Positions 29,025 to 38,519 are shown, counted from the first letter of the stretch. The stretch is DNA of 64,000 nt from Halomonas alkaliantarctica (GCF_029854215.1 NZ_CP122961.1:1612001-1676000), one strand, 5' to 3'. Notes: a model not told the origin generated them from the letters alone. Translations and numbers: made by a program.

Positions 29025-30254
29025 ATGGCGGTTGGAAACACTCCCTTTCCAGAGTTGCCACCCCTAGAAGGGGTGCGCCTGGGGGTTGCAATGGCGGGTA
29101 TCAAGAAGCCAGATCGCCGTGATGTGGTGGTGATAGAACTGCCCGAGACCGCGACGGTGTCAGGGGTCTTTACCCGTAATGCGTTCTGCGCAGCGCCCGT
29201 ATTGGTGGCTAAGCAACACCTCGAACAGTGCCGGGCAGACAACCGTTCGCCTCGCTTTTGGCTAATCAATACCGGCAATGCCAACGCAGGTACGGGCGAA
29301 GCAGGTTTGCGCGATGCGCGAGCTAGCTGTGCTGAGCTGGCTAAACAGGCAGGCGTGTCTGAACAGGACGTACTGCCGTTTTCAACTGGCGTAATTGGCG
29401 AGCCGCTGCCAATGGAGCGTCTGCTAGCGGGATTGGCACCGGCGCTTGAAAGCTTGGCCAGCGACAGTGTTGCCTGGGAACACGCGGGTCAAGGCATTTT
29501 AACCACCGATACCCGTGCTAAAGGCGCTAGCGTCGCGGTTGAAATAGGCAATCAGCAGGTAAGGATTAACGGCATCACTAAAGGGTCAGGCATGATCAAG
29601 CCCAATATGGCGACCATGCTGGGCTTTGTGGTGACCGATGCAACTATCGAAGCGCCGCTACTTGATCGGCTACTGCGTGAAACCGTCGATCGCTCGTTTA
29701 ACTGCATCACGGTGGACAGCGATACCTCAACCAATGACGCCTGTATGCTGGCGGCGACCGGCATAGGTCCTCGCATCGCCGATGATGAGCAGATTGCTGT
29801 TTTCAGCAACGCCCTACAGCGGGTGATGACCGAACTGGCGCAGGCGATTATTCGCGACGGCGAGGGTGCAACCAAATTCGTTACCCTTCAGGTCGATGAG
29901 GCGAAAAGCCGTCAAGAGGCGCTTGATGTGGCCTTCACCGTTGCGCATTCACCGCTAGTCAAAACCGCGCTTTACGCCTCAGACGCTAATTGGGGGCGTA
30001 TTTTGGCTGCGGTTGGGCGAGCGCCTGTGAATGACTTTGACGTCAATCGTGTGGTGATTGATTTAGGCGATGTGCGGCTAGTTGAAAATGGCGGGCGTGC
30101 TGAAGGCTATACCGAAGCGGCAGGAAGCGCCGTCATGGCCGAGTCAGAAATTACCATTCGCATTAACTTGGGGCGGGGCGAGGAAAGTGCCACGGTATGG
30201 ACTTCCGACCTCTCCCATGACTATGTGTCTATTAACGCGGATTACCGCAGCTAG
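29025..30254 (+). CDS. argJ: Glutamate N-acetyltransferase / amino-acid acetyltransferase (ornithine acetyltransferase)
   Basis: 409 residues. The precursor cleaves itself at Ala-Thr in KPNMATMLGF, making Thr197 the N-terminal nucleophile of the beta chain. It recycles the acetyl group from N-acetylornithine to glutamate in the cyclic arginine pathway and may also make acetylglutamate from acetyl-CoA. AAGGAG precedes the ATG. The secA-argJ adjacency is also known from pseudomonads. Confidence 0.96.
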   Translation: MAVGNTPFPELPPLEGVRLGVAMAGIKKPDRRDVVVIELPETATVSGVFTRNAFCAAPVLVAKQHLEQCRADNRSPRFWLINTGNANAGTGEAGLRDARASCAELAKQAGVSEQDVLPFSTGVIGEPLPMERLLAGLAPALESLASDSVAWEHAGQGILTTDTRAKGASVAVEIGNQQVRINGITKGSGMIKPNMATMLGFVVTDATIEAPLLDRLLRETVDRSFNCITVDSDTSTNDACMLAATGIGPRIADDEQIAVFSNALQRVMTELAQAIIRDGEGATKFVTLQVDEAKSRQEALDVAFTVAHSPLVKTALYASDANWGRILAAVGRAPVNDFDVNRVVIDLGDVRLVENGGRAEGYTEAAGSAVMAESEITIRINLGRGEESATVWTSDLSHDYVSINADYRS

Positions 30255-30336
30255 TCAGTCGGCCCTGAATGGGGCGTTGGTTGGCAGGGGTAGTGGGCAC
30301 ACGCAGTGAACAAAGACGTAACGAGTATATGAGTCT

Positions 30337-31293
30337 ATGAGCATAAAGGTAAAACGACGGGTTCACGTCGCGGCGGCAGCGATTATCAGCGCCGATCAAC
30401 AGCAAGTATTGATCGCTCGTCGGCCATCAAACGTAGATCATGGCGGGCTTTGGGAGTTTCCGGGTGGGAAGCTGGCTCCCTATGAAACCGGTCTTGAAGG
30501 GTTAAAGCGTGAGCTGCACGAAGAGCTAGGCGTTGAGATTGTTTGTGCCCAGCCGTTGATTCGCGTCCACCATGAGTATCCAGACAAGCATATCCTGCTT
30601 GATGTATGGCAGGTGCATGAGTTTGCTGGCGAGCCCTTTGGTCGTGAAGGGCAGGCGGTGCGCTGGGTGCCCATGAGCGAGCTCTCCAACTACCCCTTCC
30701 CAGCGGCTAATTTGCCGATTCTGCGAGCGGTAAGGTTGCCTACCGAGTATTTGATCACCGGTGAAGAGGCTGACGAAGCGCGTTTCGATGCATATTTGGA
30801 GCGCGCACTGCGTGAAGACAAGATTCGCCTGGTGCAGCTACGTGCCAAGCAGTTGGATGAGGCGACTTATCTGGCCCGTGCCCAGCGTGCCTTGAGCCTG
30901 TGCCGTGAGCACGGTGCACGACTGCTTCTCAATGGTGAGCCGACGCTGCTTGATCACATTGACGCCGATGGCATACATTTGACCAGCGAGCGTTTGATGC
31001 AGCTTGGGCGCCGTCCGATTGCCGAAAGCAAGTGGTTGTCGGCATCGACGCACAATCAAGCGCAGTTGACTCAGGCAGCGGTGTTAGGCTGCGACTTTGT
31101 TAGCCTTTCGCCTCTGCGCACAACGCCGTCGCACCCGGAAGTATTCCCGCTCGGCTGGCATGACTTCCAGCAGTTGGTGGAGCGCGCTGGTATGCCGGTA
31201 TTCGCACTGGGGGGCATGACACGCTTTGATGCCAATCATGCCCGTGCCGTCGGCGCCCAAGGTATCGCCTCAATTCGTGACTTCTGGAAGTAA
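30337..31293 (+). CDS. Nudix hydrolase fused to a thiamine-phosphate-synthase-like domain
   Basis: 318 residues. Residues about 8-135 form a MutT-type Nudix domain with an intact box from GGKLAPYE to RELHEELG (about 45-67), matching Gx5Ex7REx2EELG. Residues about 140-318 resemble ThiE/TenI (a TIM barrel with RLVQLRAK, DGIHL, STHNQAQL and ALGGM). MutT removes oxidised dGTP (8-oxo-dGTP) from the nucleotide pool; the partner domain's role in this fusion is unknown. The ribosome site is weak. The same fusion occurs next to argJ in pseudomonads (from memory). Confidence 0.9.
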   Translation: MSIKVKRRVHVAAAAIISADQQQVLIARRPSNVDHGGLWEFPGGKLAPYETGLEGLKRELHEELGVEIVCAQPLIRVHHEYPDKHILLDVWQVHEFAGEPFGREGQAVRWVPMSELSNYPFPAANLPILRAVRLPTEYLITGEEADEARFDAYLERALREDKIRLVQLRAKQLDEATYLARAQRALSLCREHGARLLLNGEPTLLDHIDADGIHLTSERLMQLGRRPIAESKWLSASTHNQAQLTQAAVLGCDFVSLSPLRTTPSHPEVFPLGWHDFQQLVERAGMPVFALGGMTRFDANHARAVGAQGIASIRDFWK

Positions 31294-31323
31294 TCGGCCG
31301 CGCTAGCCCGCCGTGTGTTATCA

Positions 31324-31369
31324 AAAACGCCTGCCTGGGTATTTCTCCCAGGCAGGCGTTTTGTTTTCT
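31324..31369. terminator. Strong terminator between the Nudix gene and aguB
   Basis: A perfect 16-bp stem (31324-31339 with 31347-31362), loop TATTTCT, is followed by GTTTTCTT. The stem starts with AAAA, so it may also serve the convergent aguB transcript. Confidence 0.9.
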
Positions 31370-31397
31370 TAGGTTTTTGTAAGGGTTTTGAGAGGGG

Positions 31398-32300
31398 TTA
31401 GTCGCGGTAGCGGCGAGTTAAATCCCCATAAGCATCTACGCGACGATCCCGCAGGTAGGGCCAGATGCGGCGGGTATTTTCACTGCGCGCCATATCTAGC
31501 TCAACGACTAACTGCTCGGTCTCTTCTCCCGCATGGGCCAATAGCTCACCTTGCGGCCCACAGACAAAACTACCACCCCAGAACTGAATGCCATCGCCGA
31601 CTCCGGAATGATCCGCTTCAAAACCAACCCGGTTGGCGACTAGAACGGGCAAGCCGTTGGCCACGCCGTGGGCGCGCTGAATCACTGTCCAGGCATCTTT
31701 TTGGCGGCTCTTTTCTTCGCTGTCGTCGTTGGGGGCCCAGCCGATCGCCGTGGGGTAGAGCAGCAGATCGGCACCGGCTAACGCCATAAGCCGGGCGGCT
31801 TCGGGATACCACTGATCCCAGCAGACCAACACGCCGAGGCGACCCACGGATGTTTCGATCGGAGTAAAGCCTTCTCCGCGAGCGCTGTCGTGATCACCCG
31901 GCGTGAAGTAAAACTTCTCGTAAAATCCAGGATCATCGGGAATGTGCATCTTCCGATACTGGCCAACGCGACCTTTGGCACGGTCATAGACCACGGCGGT
32001 ATTGTGATAGAGCCCTGGAGCACGGCGCTCAAATAGCGAGCCGACCAGGACAATGTCCAACTCTTTAGCGAGCGCCGCCAGACGCTGACCGGTAGGGCCG
32101 TCTAGGGGCTCCGCCAGATCAAACAGGGCAGGGTCTTCGAATTGGCAGAAGTAGTGGGTAGCGTGCAGTTCTTGCAGCAGTACTAACTGCGCGCCTTGTG
32201 TGGCGGCGCTACGAATGCCTTCTTCGCTTGCTGACAGGCTTTGGGCTTTGTCCGGCCACGCGGGCTGCTGCACAACAGCGACGGTTAGGGTTGTCGACAT
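31398..32300 (-). CDS. aguB: N-carbamoylputrescine amidase
   Basis: 300 residues from the ATG at 32300 (AGGAGTCACC upstream). Nitrilase superfamily with the Glu-Lys-Cys triad: Glu44 in LLQELHATHYF, Lys117 in YRKMHIPDDPGFYEK and Cys160 in GVLVCWDQWYPEAARL. It hydrolyses N-carbamoylputrescine to putrescine, CO2 and ammonia. It lies 10 bases after aguA, which makes its substrate. An in-frame Met 33 bases upstream reaches into aguA and is less likely. Confidence 0.95.
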   Translation of the reverse strand: MSTTLTVAVVQQPAWPDKAQSLSASEEGIRSAATQGAQLVLLQELHATHYFCQFEDPALFDLAEPLDGPTGQRLAALAKELDIVLVGSLFERRAPGLYHNTAVVYDRAKGRVGQYRKMHIPDDPGFYEKFYFTPGDHDSARGEGFTPIETSVGRLGVLVCWDQWYPEAARLMALAGADLLLYPTAIGWAPNDDSEEKSRQKDAWTVIQRAHGVANGLPVLVANRVGFEADHSGVGDGIQFWGGSFVCGPQGELLAHAGEETEQLVVELDMARSENTRRIWPYLRDRRVDAYGDLTRRYRD

Positions 32301-32310
32301 GGTGACTCCT

Positions 32311-33363
32311 CTAGCAAATAGCGGTCGCGGCAAGCGTGCCTTGTGGAAGCTGCATGGTTAAACAGTGCAGACTGCCATGTTGGCGAATAACGCTTACACA
32401 CTCAATCGGAATTAGCGTGTGCTCGGGAAAAGCAACCGCTAGCGCGTGCAGTGCAGTGATATCCGCCGGGTCGCCGTAGGTAGGCACCAGTACGGCCTGA
32501 TTGATGATCAGGAAATTCGCGTAGGTGGCCGGTAGGCGGTGGCCATCTTCCGGATCAAAGCAGGCTTGTGGCCAGGGCAGTGGAATAAGCTGGTAGGGTT
32601 CACCATTGCGTTGCCGGAAAGCCTGCAGCTCTTTCTCCATCGCCGCCAAGGCCGGGAAGTGGGGGTCGTTGGGGTCGTCACAACGCACATAGGCGATGGT
32701 GGATGGGTTGCAGAAGCGTGCCAGGGTATCAATATGGCTGTCGGTATCGTCACCCTCTAAATGGCCGTTGGCCAGCCATAGAACACGGTCAACGCCGAAG
32801 TCTTCGCCAAGCCGCGCTTCTACGTCTTCACGAGATAGGCTGGGATTGCGGTTGGGGTTAAGCAGGCATGCTTCGGTGGTGAGCAGCGTGCCTTCACCGT
32901 CAGTTTCTATACCGCCGCCTTCCAGTACAAGATCACGCGATGACACCGGGCAGGCCCAGGCGCCCGCATCGGCAAGCCATTGTGTGAGAAGGTTGTCGCG
33001 CTCGGCGGGAAATTTGCCACCCCAGCCGGTGAACGTGTAATCAAGCAGCAATAATTGGCCATCCTCATCGACCACGATGATCGGACCATGATCCCGCGCC
33101 CAGGTATCATCGGTGGGTGCGACAATAAGCTGCAGGCATTCAGCGGGCACGCCGTAGGCATGAAAAGTATCGACCAAGCGCTGTTTAGTGAGCTCGTCGG
33201 GTACGCAAATAAGCACGTGCTGATAGCGCGCGGTGGCAATGACGATGCGTTCGAGGGTGGCTTCGATGCGCGCAAGCAGAGGCGCCCAATCGCCATCTGG
33301 GCGTGGCCAGGTCAGTTGTATCCCATCTTGGGGATACCATTCGGGTAGCAAACGATACGTCAT
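32311..33363 (-). CDS. aguA: Agmatine deiminase
   Basis: 350 residues, guanidino-modifying fold (peptidyl-arginine deiminase family). WARDHGPIIVVDEDG near 105-125, LEGGGIETDGEGTLL near 150, NGHLEGDDTDSHID near 205 and catalytic Cys334 in HGSLHCLTMQLPQG are the signature elements. It turns agmatine into N-carbamoylputrescine and ammonia. With aguB it gives an arginine-decarboxylase-dependent route to putrescine. It is divergent from lolC across a 179-bp gap. Confidence 0.95.
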   Translation of the reverse strand: MTYRLLPEWYPQDGIQLTWPRPDGDWAPLLARIEATLERIVIATARYQHVLICVPDELTKQRLVDTFHAYGVPAECLQLIVAPTDDTWARDHGPIIVVDEDGQLLLLDYTFTGWGGKFPAERDNLLTQWLADAGAWACPVSSRDLVLEGGGIETDGEGTLLTTEACLLNPNRNPSLSREDVEARLGEDFGVDRVLWLANGHLEGDDTDSHIDTLARFCNPSTIAYVRCDDPNDPHFPALAAMEKELQAFRQRNGEPYQLIPLPWPQACFDPEDGHRLPATYANFLIINQAVLVPTYGDPADITALHALAVAFPEHTLIPIECVSVIRQHGSLHCLTMQLPQGTLAATAIC

Positions 33364-33542
33364 AAAAGCGCAGCCCCAAGGTCAGCAGTAAATCGGCGCA
33401 ATGTAGGGCGTGGCGGGGTAAGTTGCAAGCGTAACGTTATTAATCTGAACGCTCACGGCGCAGACCGCTCTAATGGCCGTTTGAACATGCAGAGAGACTA
33501 AAAAAACCGTACCATGAGCGCTTATTGATAAGGAATGACGCC

Positions 33543-34784
33543 ATGCTTGATCGTTTGCCTTTTCTGGTGGGGCTGCGCTACGTGCGCGCTAAACGCCGGA
33601 ACCACTTTATTTCGTTTATTTCGCTCACCTCGATGTTGGGGCTAATGCTGGGGGTCGCCGTACTTATTCTGGTGCTGTCGGTGATGAACGGCTTCGACCA
33701 TGAGCTGCGCACACGTATTTTAGGCATGGTGCCCCACGCTAAAATTGAGTCCCGGGCAGGCATGGTGGAGTGGGAGACGTTAGCCGAAGAGTTGATGCAG
33801 CGCGAGCGGGTGATTGGTGCGGCACCTTACGTTGAGCAGCAGGGCATGTTCTCCGTGGGTGGGCGTAACCAGGGGGCCATGGTCAACGGCATCAACCCGG
33901 AATGGGAAGATCGAGTGTCGATCATTGGTGAGCATATGCGCCAAGGCGAATTGACTGATCTGGTGCCAGGTGAGTGGCACGTGGTGCTGGGCTCAATGCT
34001 GGCGCGCAACCTGGGCGTTGGCGTGGGCGATCGAGTGACGCTGCTGGTGCCTGAAGCATCGATTACCCCAGCGGGGGTCTTTCCGCGCTTAAAGCGCTTT
34101 ACCGTCAGCGGTATTTTTAGCGTCGGTGCTGAGCTGGACGCTAATTTGGCCTATGCCAATATTGAAGATATGCAGACCCTTGCCCGCCTGGGTGATGCGG
34201 TGGGCGGGCTTCGTCTACAGTTGGATGATCTGTTTGCTGCCAGTAGCGAAACCCAGGCGATTCTCAATGAGCTTGGCCCGGAGTATCGCGGCAGTGATTG
34301 GACGCTCTCACAAGGCAGTCTCTTCCAGGCGATACAGATGGAAAAGCGCATGATCGCGCTGCTGTTAACCGTGATTATCGCCGTGGCAGCGTTTAATATC
34401 GTCTCGACGCTGGTCATGGTAGTCACCGACAAAAGCGCGGATATCGCCATTCTGCGGACGATCGGTGCTAAACCGAGCTCGATTATGGGGATTTTTATTG
34501 TTCAGGGCATGGCCATTGGGCTGATTGGTATCGCCATGGGGGTGGCCGTGGGTGTACTGCTGGCGCTGACCGTAGCGGATCTGATTGGCTGGGTGGAAGG
34601 AACGCTTGGCATTAAGTTCTTGGATGCTGGGGTCTACTTTATTAGTAACCTGCCTTCTCGTCTGCAGTGGGGCGATGTGATCAATATCGTATTGGCCGCC
34701 TTTGGACTGACGTTCCTGTCGACACTCTATCCCGCCTGGCGAGCGGCAAGAGTTCAGCCGGCGGATGTGCTGCGCTATGAATAA
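33543..34784 (+). CDS. lolC: Lipoprotein-releasing ABC transporter permease, LolC/LolF type
   Basis: 413 residues from the ATG at 33543 (AAGGA nine bases upstream). Four membrane helices: one near residue 25-45 and three between about 270 and 400, with a large periplasmic domain between. The periplasmic segment ASITPAGVFPRLKRF resembles the Hook loop by which LolC passes lipoproteins to LolA. With LolD it extracts outer-membrane lipoproteins from the inner membrane. No second permease gene is seen nearby, so it may act as a homodimer (LolF type). Confidence 0.9.
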   Translation: MLDRLPFLVGLRYVRAKRRNHFISFISLTSMLGLMLGVAVLILVLSVMNGFDHELRTRILGMVPHAKIESRAGMVEWETLAEELMQRERVIGAAPYVEQQGMFSVGGRNQGAMVNGINPEWEDRVSIIGEHMRQGELTDLVPGEWHVVLGSMLARNLGVGVGDRVTLLVPEASITPAGVFPRLKRFTVSGIFSVGAELDANLAYANIEDMQTLARLGDAVGGLRLQLDDLFAASSETQAILNELGPEYRGSDWTLSQGSLFQAIQMEKRMIALLLTVIIAVAAFNIVSTLVMVVTDKSADIAILRTIGAKPSSIMGIFIVQGMAIGLIGIAMGVAVGVLLALTVADLIGWVEGTLGIKFLDAGVYFISNLPSRLQWGDVINIVLAAFGLTFLSTLYPAWRAARVQPADVLRYE

Positions 34785-34809
34785 TGGCTTCAGGAACCAG
34801 GATGACACG

Positions 34810-35568
34810 ATGTCTATGAATTCGACGGCTATAAATTCTCAGCCCATCAATACTGGGCCCATCAATACTGGGCAAGAGGCGGCGGTAATGCTCGATTGTC
34901 AGTCGTTGACACGCACCTACAGCGAAGGGCCCCAGGATCTGACGGTACTGGATAATCTCAATTTGCAGGTGCGTGCCGGGGAGCGGGTAGCCATTGTGGG
35001 CAGCTCTGGCTCGGGTAAGACAACGCTGCTAAACCTGCTGGGCGGCCTTGATCGTCCCAGTAAAGGCAGCGTTGTTATCGCTGGTGAGCCGCTATCAGGT
35101 TTGAATGAGGCGGCGCTTGGCAGCTTTCGTAATCGCTACATCGGCTTTGTCTACCAGTTCCACCATCTGTTGGCGGAATTTACCGCCGTCGAAAATGCGG
35201 CGTTACCGCTAATTATTCGCGGCCAGTCGAAAAAGGTAGCCGAGAAGCGGGCCATGCAGATACTCGAGCGGGTAGGCATGCAGCCGCGGGCAGATCATAA
35301 GCCGGGGGAACTTTCCGGTGGGGAGCGCCAGCGCGTGGCGATTGCCCGAGCGCTGGTCACCGATCCTAGCCTGGTGCTGATGGATGAGCCAACGGGCAAT
35401 CTGGATCAAACCACAGCAGCCACGATTTTGGCGCTGATGGACGAACTGGCAAAAGAGAGCGCCTGTGCGTTCGTGATTGTGACCCATGACGTTAGCTTAG
35501 CCGCCCATCAAGACCGCGTGCTTAAACTGGATGCGGGTAAATTGGTCGAGCAGGCACCAACGCTTTAA
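34810..35568 (+). CDS. lolD: Lipoprotein-releasing ABC transporter ATPase LolD
   Basis: 252 residues from the ATG at 34810, with AGGA upstream. Walker A GSSGSGKTT, the LolD-typical YQFHHLL segment, signature LSGGERQRVA and Walker B LVLMDEPTGNLD are all intact. The N-terminus is about 26 residues longer than usual, rich in Asn, Ser and Thr, and contains a PINTGPINTG repeat. If the native start is instead the Met at 34888, this extension is not translated. Co-transcribed with the permease gene. Confidence 0.92.
   Translation: MSMNSTAINSQPINTGPINTGQEAAVMLDCQSLTRTYSEGPQDLTVLDNLNLQVRAGERVAIVGSSGSGKTTLLNLLGGLDRPSKGSVVIAGEPLSGLNEAALGSFRNRYIGFVYQFHHLLAEFTAVENAALPLIIRGQSKKVAEKRAMQILERVGMQPRADHKPGELSGGERQRVAIARALVTDPSLVLMDEPTGNLDQTTAATILALMDELAKESACAFVIVTHDVSLAAHQDRVLKLDAGKLVEQAPTL
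34843..34872 (+). repeat. Perfect 15-bp tandem duplication at the 5' end of lolD
   Basis: CCCATCAATACTGGG occurs twice head to tail (34843-34857, 34858-34872). It is in frame, encoding Pro-Ile-Asn-Thr-Gly twice in the non-conserved N-terminal extension. Confidence 0.9.
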
Positions 35569-35584
35569 CCGTCGAGTTCAATCC

Positions 35585-36142
35585 TTAAATCTTATCGTCA
35601 AATTCTGCTTTTATCTGTGCACGCCGCTGCCGACGTATCAGGCGGCGGCGTTTCCAGTTATGGGAGACGTGCCAGCGCCAGATCAAGCGAATGCCAATGT
35701 TGACCACGATGGCTAATATGATCGCTGTTACCAACGAGCCGACGATCAGTGGCGGCATAATGTCGTGCATCTGTTCGGCGATCCAGCGCGTTGAAATACG
35801 CGAAGGGGCCTCCCGCACGGGCGCGCCAAGGATAAAGGTGCCAATCCAATAGTTGCCGTAAAAAATCAACGGCATCGTTAAGGGGTTGGTAATCCATACC
35901 AAGCCCACAGAGAGGGCTAAATTGCAGCGTGTTAGGCGCGCGCCCAGCGCGGCAATGACCATCTGAAAGGGGATGGGCAGCATCGCGCAGAACACGCCCA
36001 CGCTAAACGCGTTGGCAACGCTTCGGCGAGTTAAAAGCCACAAACCCGGATCTGCAATCAGCGGTGCCATAAAGCGTAGCGAGCGCTGTTTCTTGATAGT
36101 GTCGGGTTTGGGCATGTAGCGCTGCAGGAATCTGCGCGGCAT
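35585..36142 (-). CDS. DUF2062 membrane protein
   Basis: 185 residues with three likely membrane helices (about 44-65, 75-105 and 130-160). The segment SVANAFSVGVFCAMLPIPFQM and the WITNPLTMPLIFYGNYWIG core are typical of DUF2062. The function is unknown. The C-terminus is strongly basic (WKRRRLIRRQRRAQ). It is convergent with lolD and divergent from comEC; the same neighbour appears beside lolD/comEC in pseudomonads (from memory). Confidence 0.85.
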   Translation of the reverse strand: MPRRFLQRYMPKPDTIKKQRSLRFMAPLIADPGLWLLTRRSVANAFSVGVFCAMLPIPFQMVIAALGARLTRCNLALSVGLVWITNPLTMPLIFYGNYWIGTFILGAPVREAPSRISTRWIAEQMHDIMPPLIVGSLVTAIILAIVVNIGIRLIWRWHVSHNWKRRRLIRRQRRAQIKAEFDDKI

Positions 36143-36239
36143 GACGGATACTCTTACCTATCGATGTGGCTCATTATCCATATCGAGCTGCCTTTCGGCT
36201 ATGCTAGGCCATCAATGAAGCGTCGCCAGGGAGGGTTCT

Positions 36240-38519
36240 ATGCGGTTAGGTGTTGCCATGCCAGCGGCGTTTGCGGCACTCGCAGGGGGGATTTTTGCTT
36301 GGTATTGCCACACGGCAGGGGTGATTCCAAACGCATTTAGCTGGGGGTTGGTAGTTGCGTTGCTGGCAATGGGATGGCGCCCACGCATAGGTATATGGCT
36401 GCTAATCGGCGCGTGGGTCTTTATTAGCGTACAAGGTGAATGGGGTAGTCGCTTGCTGGCGGGGCTAAGCGGAGAAGATATTGCCGTTGAGGCAACCGTG
36501 TTGACCGCCCAGCCGCTGGGTAACGCGACACGCCTGCTGTTAAGCCTTGACCAGTGTCGAAGCTCTGCAAATAGTCCGGTAAAACGCCCCAGCTGCTCTT
36601 CGCTCGCCAAGGTGCGCATAACCGCTTATAGCGATGAGCGATTTAAGCCCGGTGAGCAGTGGCAAATGACGTTGCGTTTGCGACCTCCCAGTGGCTTTGC
36701 CAATCCTGATACCTTCAATTATGAGCAGTGGTTGTGGCGCGAGGGGATCCACGCGACAGGCTACCTGCGCCAGGAGCCAACGCCAGTTCGGCTCTCTTCT
36801 GCTGGCCCCTCGCTGCGCCAGTTAGCGCTGGATTTTTTAGCCCGTCAGCCGCTCGACGATCAAACCAAGCGCTGGCTGGCAGCATTGACGTTAGGCGATA
36901 GCGAACAGCTTACCCAAGACGACTGGTCGCTGCTGAATGCCACCGGCACCACGCATCTGGTGGTTATTTCAGGCTTGCATGTGGGGCTAGTGGCGTCGTT
37001 TGTGCTGCTGTTGGCCAAGTTAGGCGCTCGTTTTACAACGCCCACCAACTGGCGTATGCGCACCTGGCCATGGTGGGTGGCAGCGCTAGCCTGTGTCAGT
37101 TACACCACCCTTGCAGGGATGGCTCCACCGGCCATGCGGGCGATGGTGATGACATTGATCGGGCTGTGGGTGCTCAGTGGTCGGCATGCACCGGGGGCTT
37201 GGCAAGCGTGGTGGCTGGCGCTTGCGCTGGTACTGATGGTTGATCCGCTCGCGTTATGGCGGCCGGGCATGTGGCTTTCGTTTGTGGCAGTCGCGTGGCT
37301 GATTATTATTTGGCAGGGACGGCGGCGTCCTCAGGGGTTAAAGGGCTGGTGTTGGGCGCTTGTGAGATCGCAACTGCTGCTAGCTCCGCTAATGGCTGCC
37401 GCCGTCTTGGTGGCCTTTGGTCGAGTGGCGCCAGCCGCACCATTGATCAATTTAGTCGCCGTGCCCTGGGTGAGCTCGGTAATGGTGCCAACGGCACTTT
37501 TGGGGTGGCTGCTGTCACCTATTCCCTTGGTAGGAGAGACGGTGTGGTGGCTGTTTGAGCAGGCGCTGAGTGTTTTCCACCTGTTGCTGACGCTTACTGT
37601 GCAGCATTGGCCACTATGGGAACCTGATCGGACGTTAACCTATCCGCTCGCCACCGCACTGCTACTGCTCTCGTTATGCTGGGGACTACCCGCCGTGCTG
37701 CCAGGTTTACGGCTGGCTGCCACGGCGTTGGCCTTAGCGCTCCCGTGGTGGTCGCTTTCATCATCGATTCCCCAAAATACGCTTAAAGTTAGTGTCTACG
37801 ACGTTGGGCAGGGGCAGGTGATAGAGCTGCGTAGCGAACATTTTCGCCTGCTTTACGACACCGGGCCGCGCTTTCGTAGTGGCTTTATGCCGCTGGAAAC
37901 GCTGTGGTCGCCGGGACAGCAGTTTGATCAAGTAATAGTCAGCCACGCTGATAATGACCATGCGGGTGGTATCGGCGCATTGCTGGTCGATCATCGGGTC
38001 AGTCAGTGGATGGCTCCGGCAGGTGAGGAACTGCCAGTTTCCAGTATTGATTGTCAGCGTGGTCAAACATGGCAGCGCGATGGAGTGAGTTCCCGCATTC
38101 TCTGGCCGCCCGCGGGTGATAACGATTTATCTGCCAACGACCGCTCCTGTGTACTTGAGGTGAGCGTTGGTGAGCAACGACTGCTGATTACTGGGGATGT
38201 GAGCACAGAGGTAGAGCGACGCTTTCTGCGTGAGGTAGAGCTGCCCGTTAGTGTATTGGTGGCAGGGCACCATGGCAGTGGCACCAGCTCGGGGATTCAG
38301 TTTGTGCGTCATACCGCACCAGAGCATGTGATATTTAGCGCCGGGCGGAGTAATGCTTTTCAGCATCCGGTAGATTCCGTCGTGCGCCGTTTTCGCCAGC
38401 AGGGAAGTTGTCTATGGAGTACTGCTCATGATGGAGCCCTGCTATTTTGGTTAAACGCGGCCCATCCCGTTCAAGTTGAAACGACGCGACCAGTGCCAAG
38501 ACGACGCAACCAGTGTTGA
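36240..38519 (+). CDS. comEC: ComEC/Rec2 DNA-uptake channel protein
   Basis: 759 residues. N-terminal membrane segments, an OB-fold-like region (about 80-190), the Competence domain with many helices (about 215-500, beginning DDWSLLNATGTTHLVVISGLH) and a C-terminal metallo-beta-lactamase-like domain with VSHADNDHAGG (His569, Asp571, Asp573, His574). It is the inner-membrane channel that imports single-stranded DNA during natural transformation; the MBL domain probably degrades the non-transported strand. Full length and intact, so DNA uptake is plausible if pilus genes exist elsewhere. Confidence 0.93.
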   Translation: MRLGVAMPAAFAALAGGIFAWYCHTAGVIPNAFSWGLVVALLAMGWRPRIGIWLLIGAWVFISVQGEWGSRLLAGLSGEDIAVEATVLTAQPLGNATRLLLSLDQCRSSANSPVKRPSCSSLAKVRITAYSDERFKPGEQWQMTLRLRPPSGFANPDTFNYEQWLWREGIHATGYLRQEPTPVRLSSAGPSLRQLALDFLARQPLDDQTKRWLAALTLGDSEQLTQDDWSLLNATGTTHLVVISGLHVGLVASFVLLLAKLGARFTTPTNWRMRTWPWWVAALACVSYTTLAGMAPPAMRAMVMTLIGLWVLSGRHAPGAWQAWWLALALVLMVDPLALWRPGMWLSFVAVAWLIIIWQGRRRPQGLKGWCWALVRSQLLLAPLMAAAVLVAFGRVAPAAPLINLVAVPWVSSVMVPTALLGWLLSPIPLVGETVWWLFEQALSVFHLLLTLTVQHWPLWEPDRTLTYPLATALLLLSLCWGLPAVLPGLRLAATALALALPWWSLSSSIPQNTLKVSVYDVGQGQVIELRSEHFRLLYDTGPRFRSGFMPLETLWSPGQQFDQVIVSHADNDHAGGIGALLVDHRVSQWMAPAGEELPVSSIDCQRGQTWQRDGVSSRILWPPAGDNDLSANDRSCVLEVSVGEQRLLITGDVSTEVERRFLREVELPVSVLVAGHHGSGTSSGIQFVRHTAPEHVIFSAGRSNAFQHPVDSVVRRFRQQGSCLWSTAHDGALLFWLNAAHPVQVETTRPVPRRRNQC

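Noticed and set aside
31294..33542. aguAB region as a genomic island
   Set aside because: No integrase, tRNA, direct repeat or clear base-composition shift is visible at its edges.
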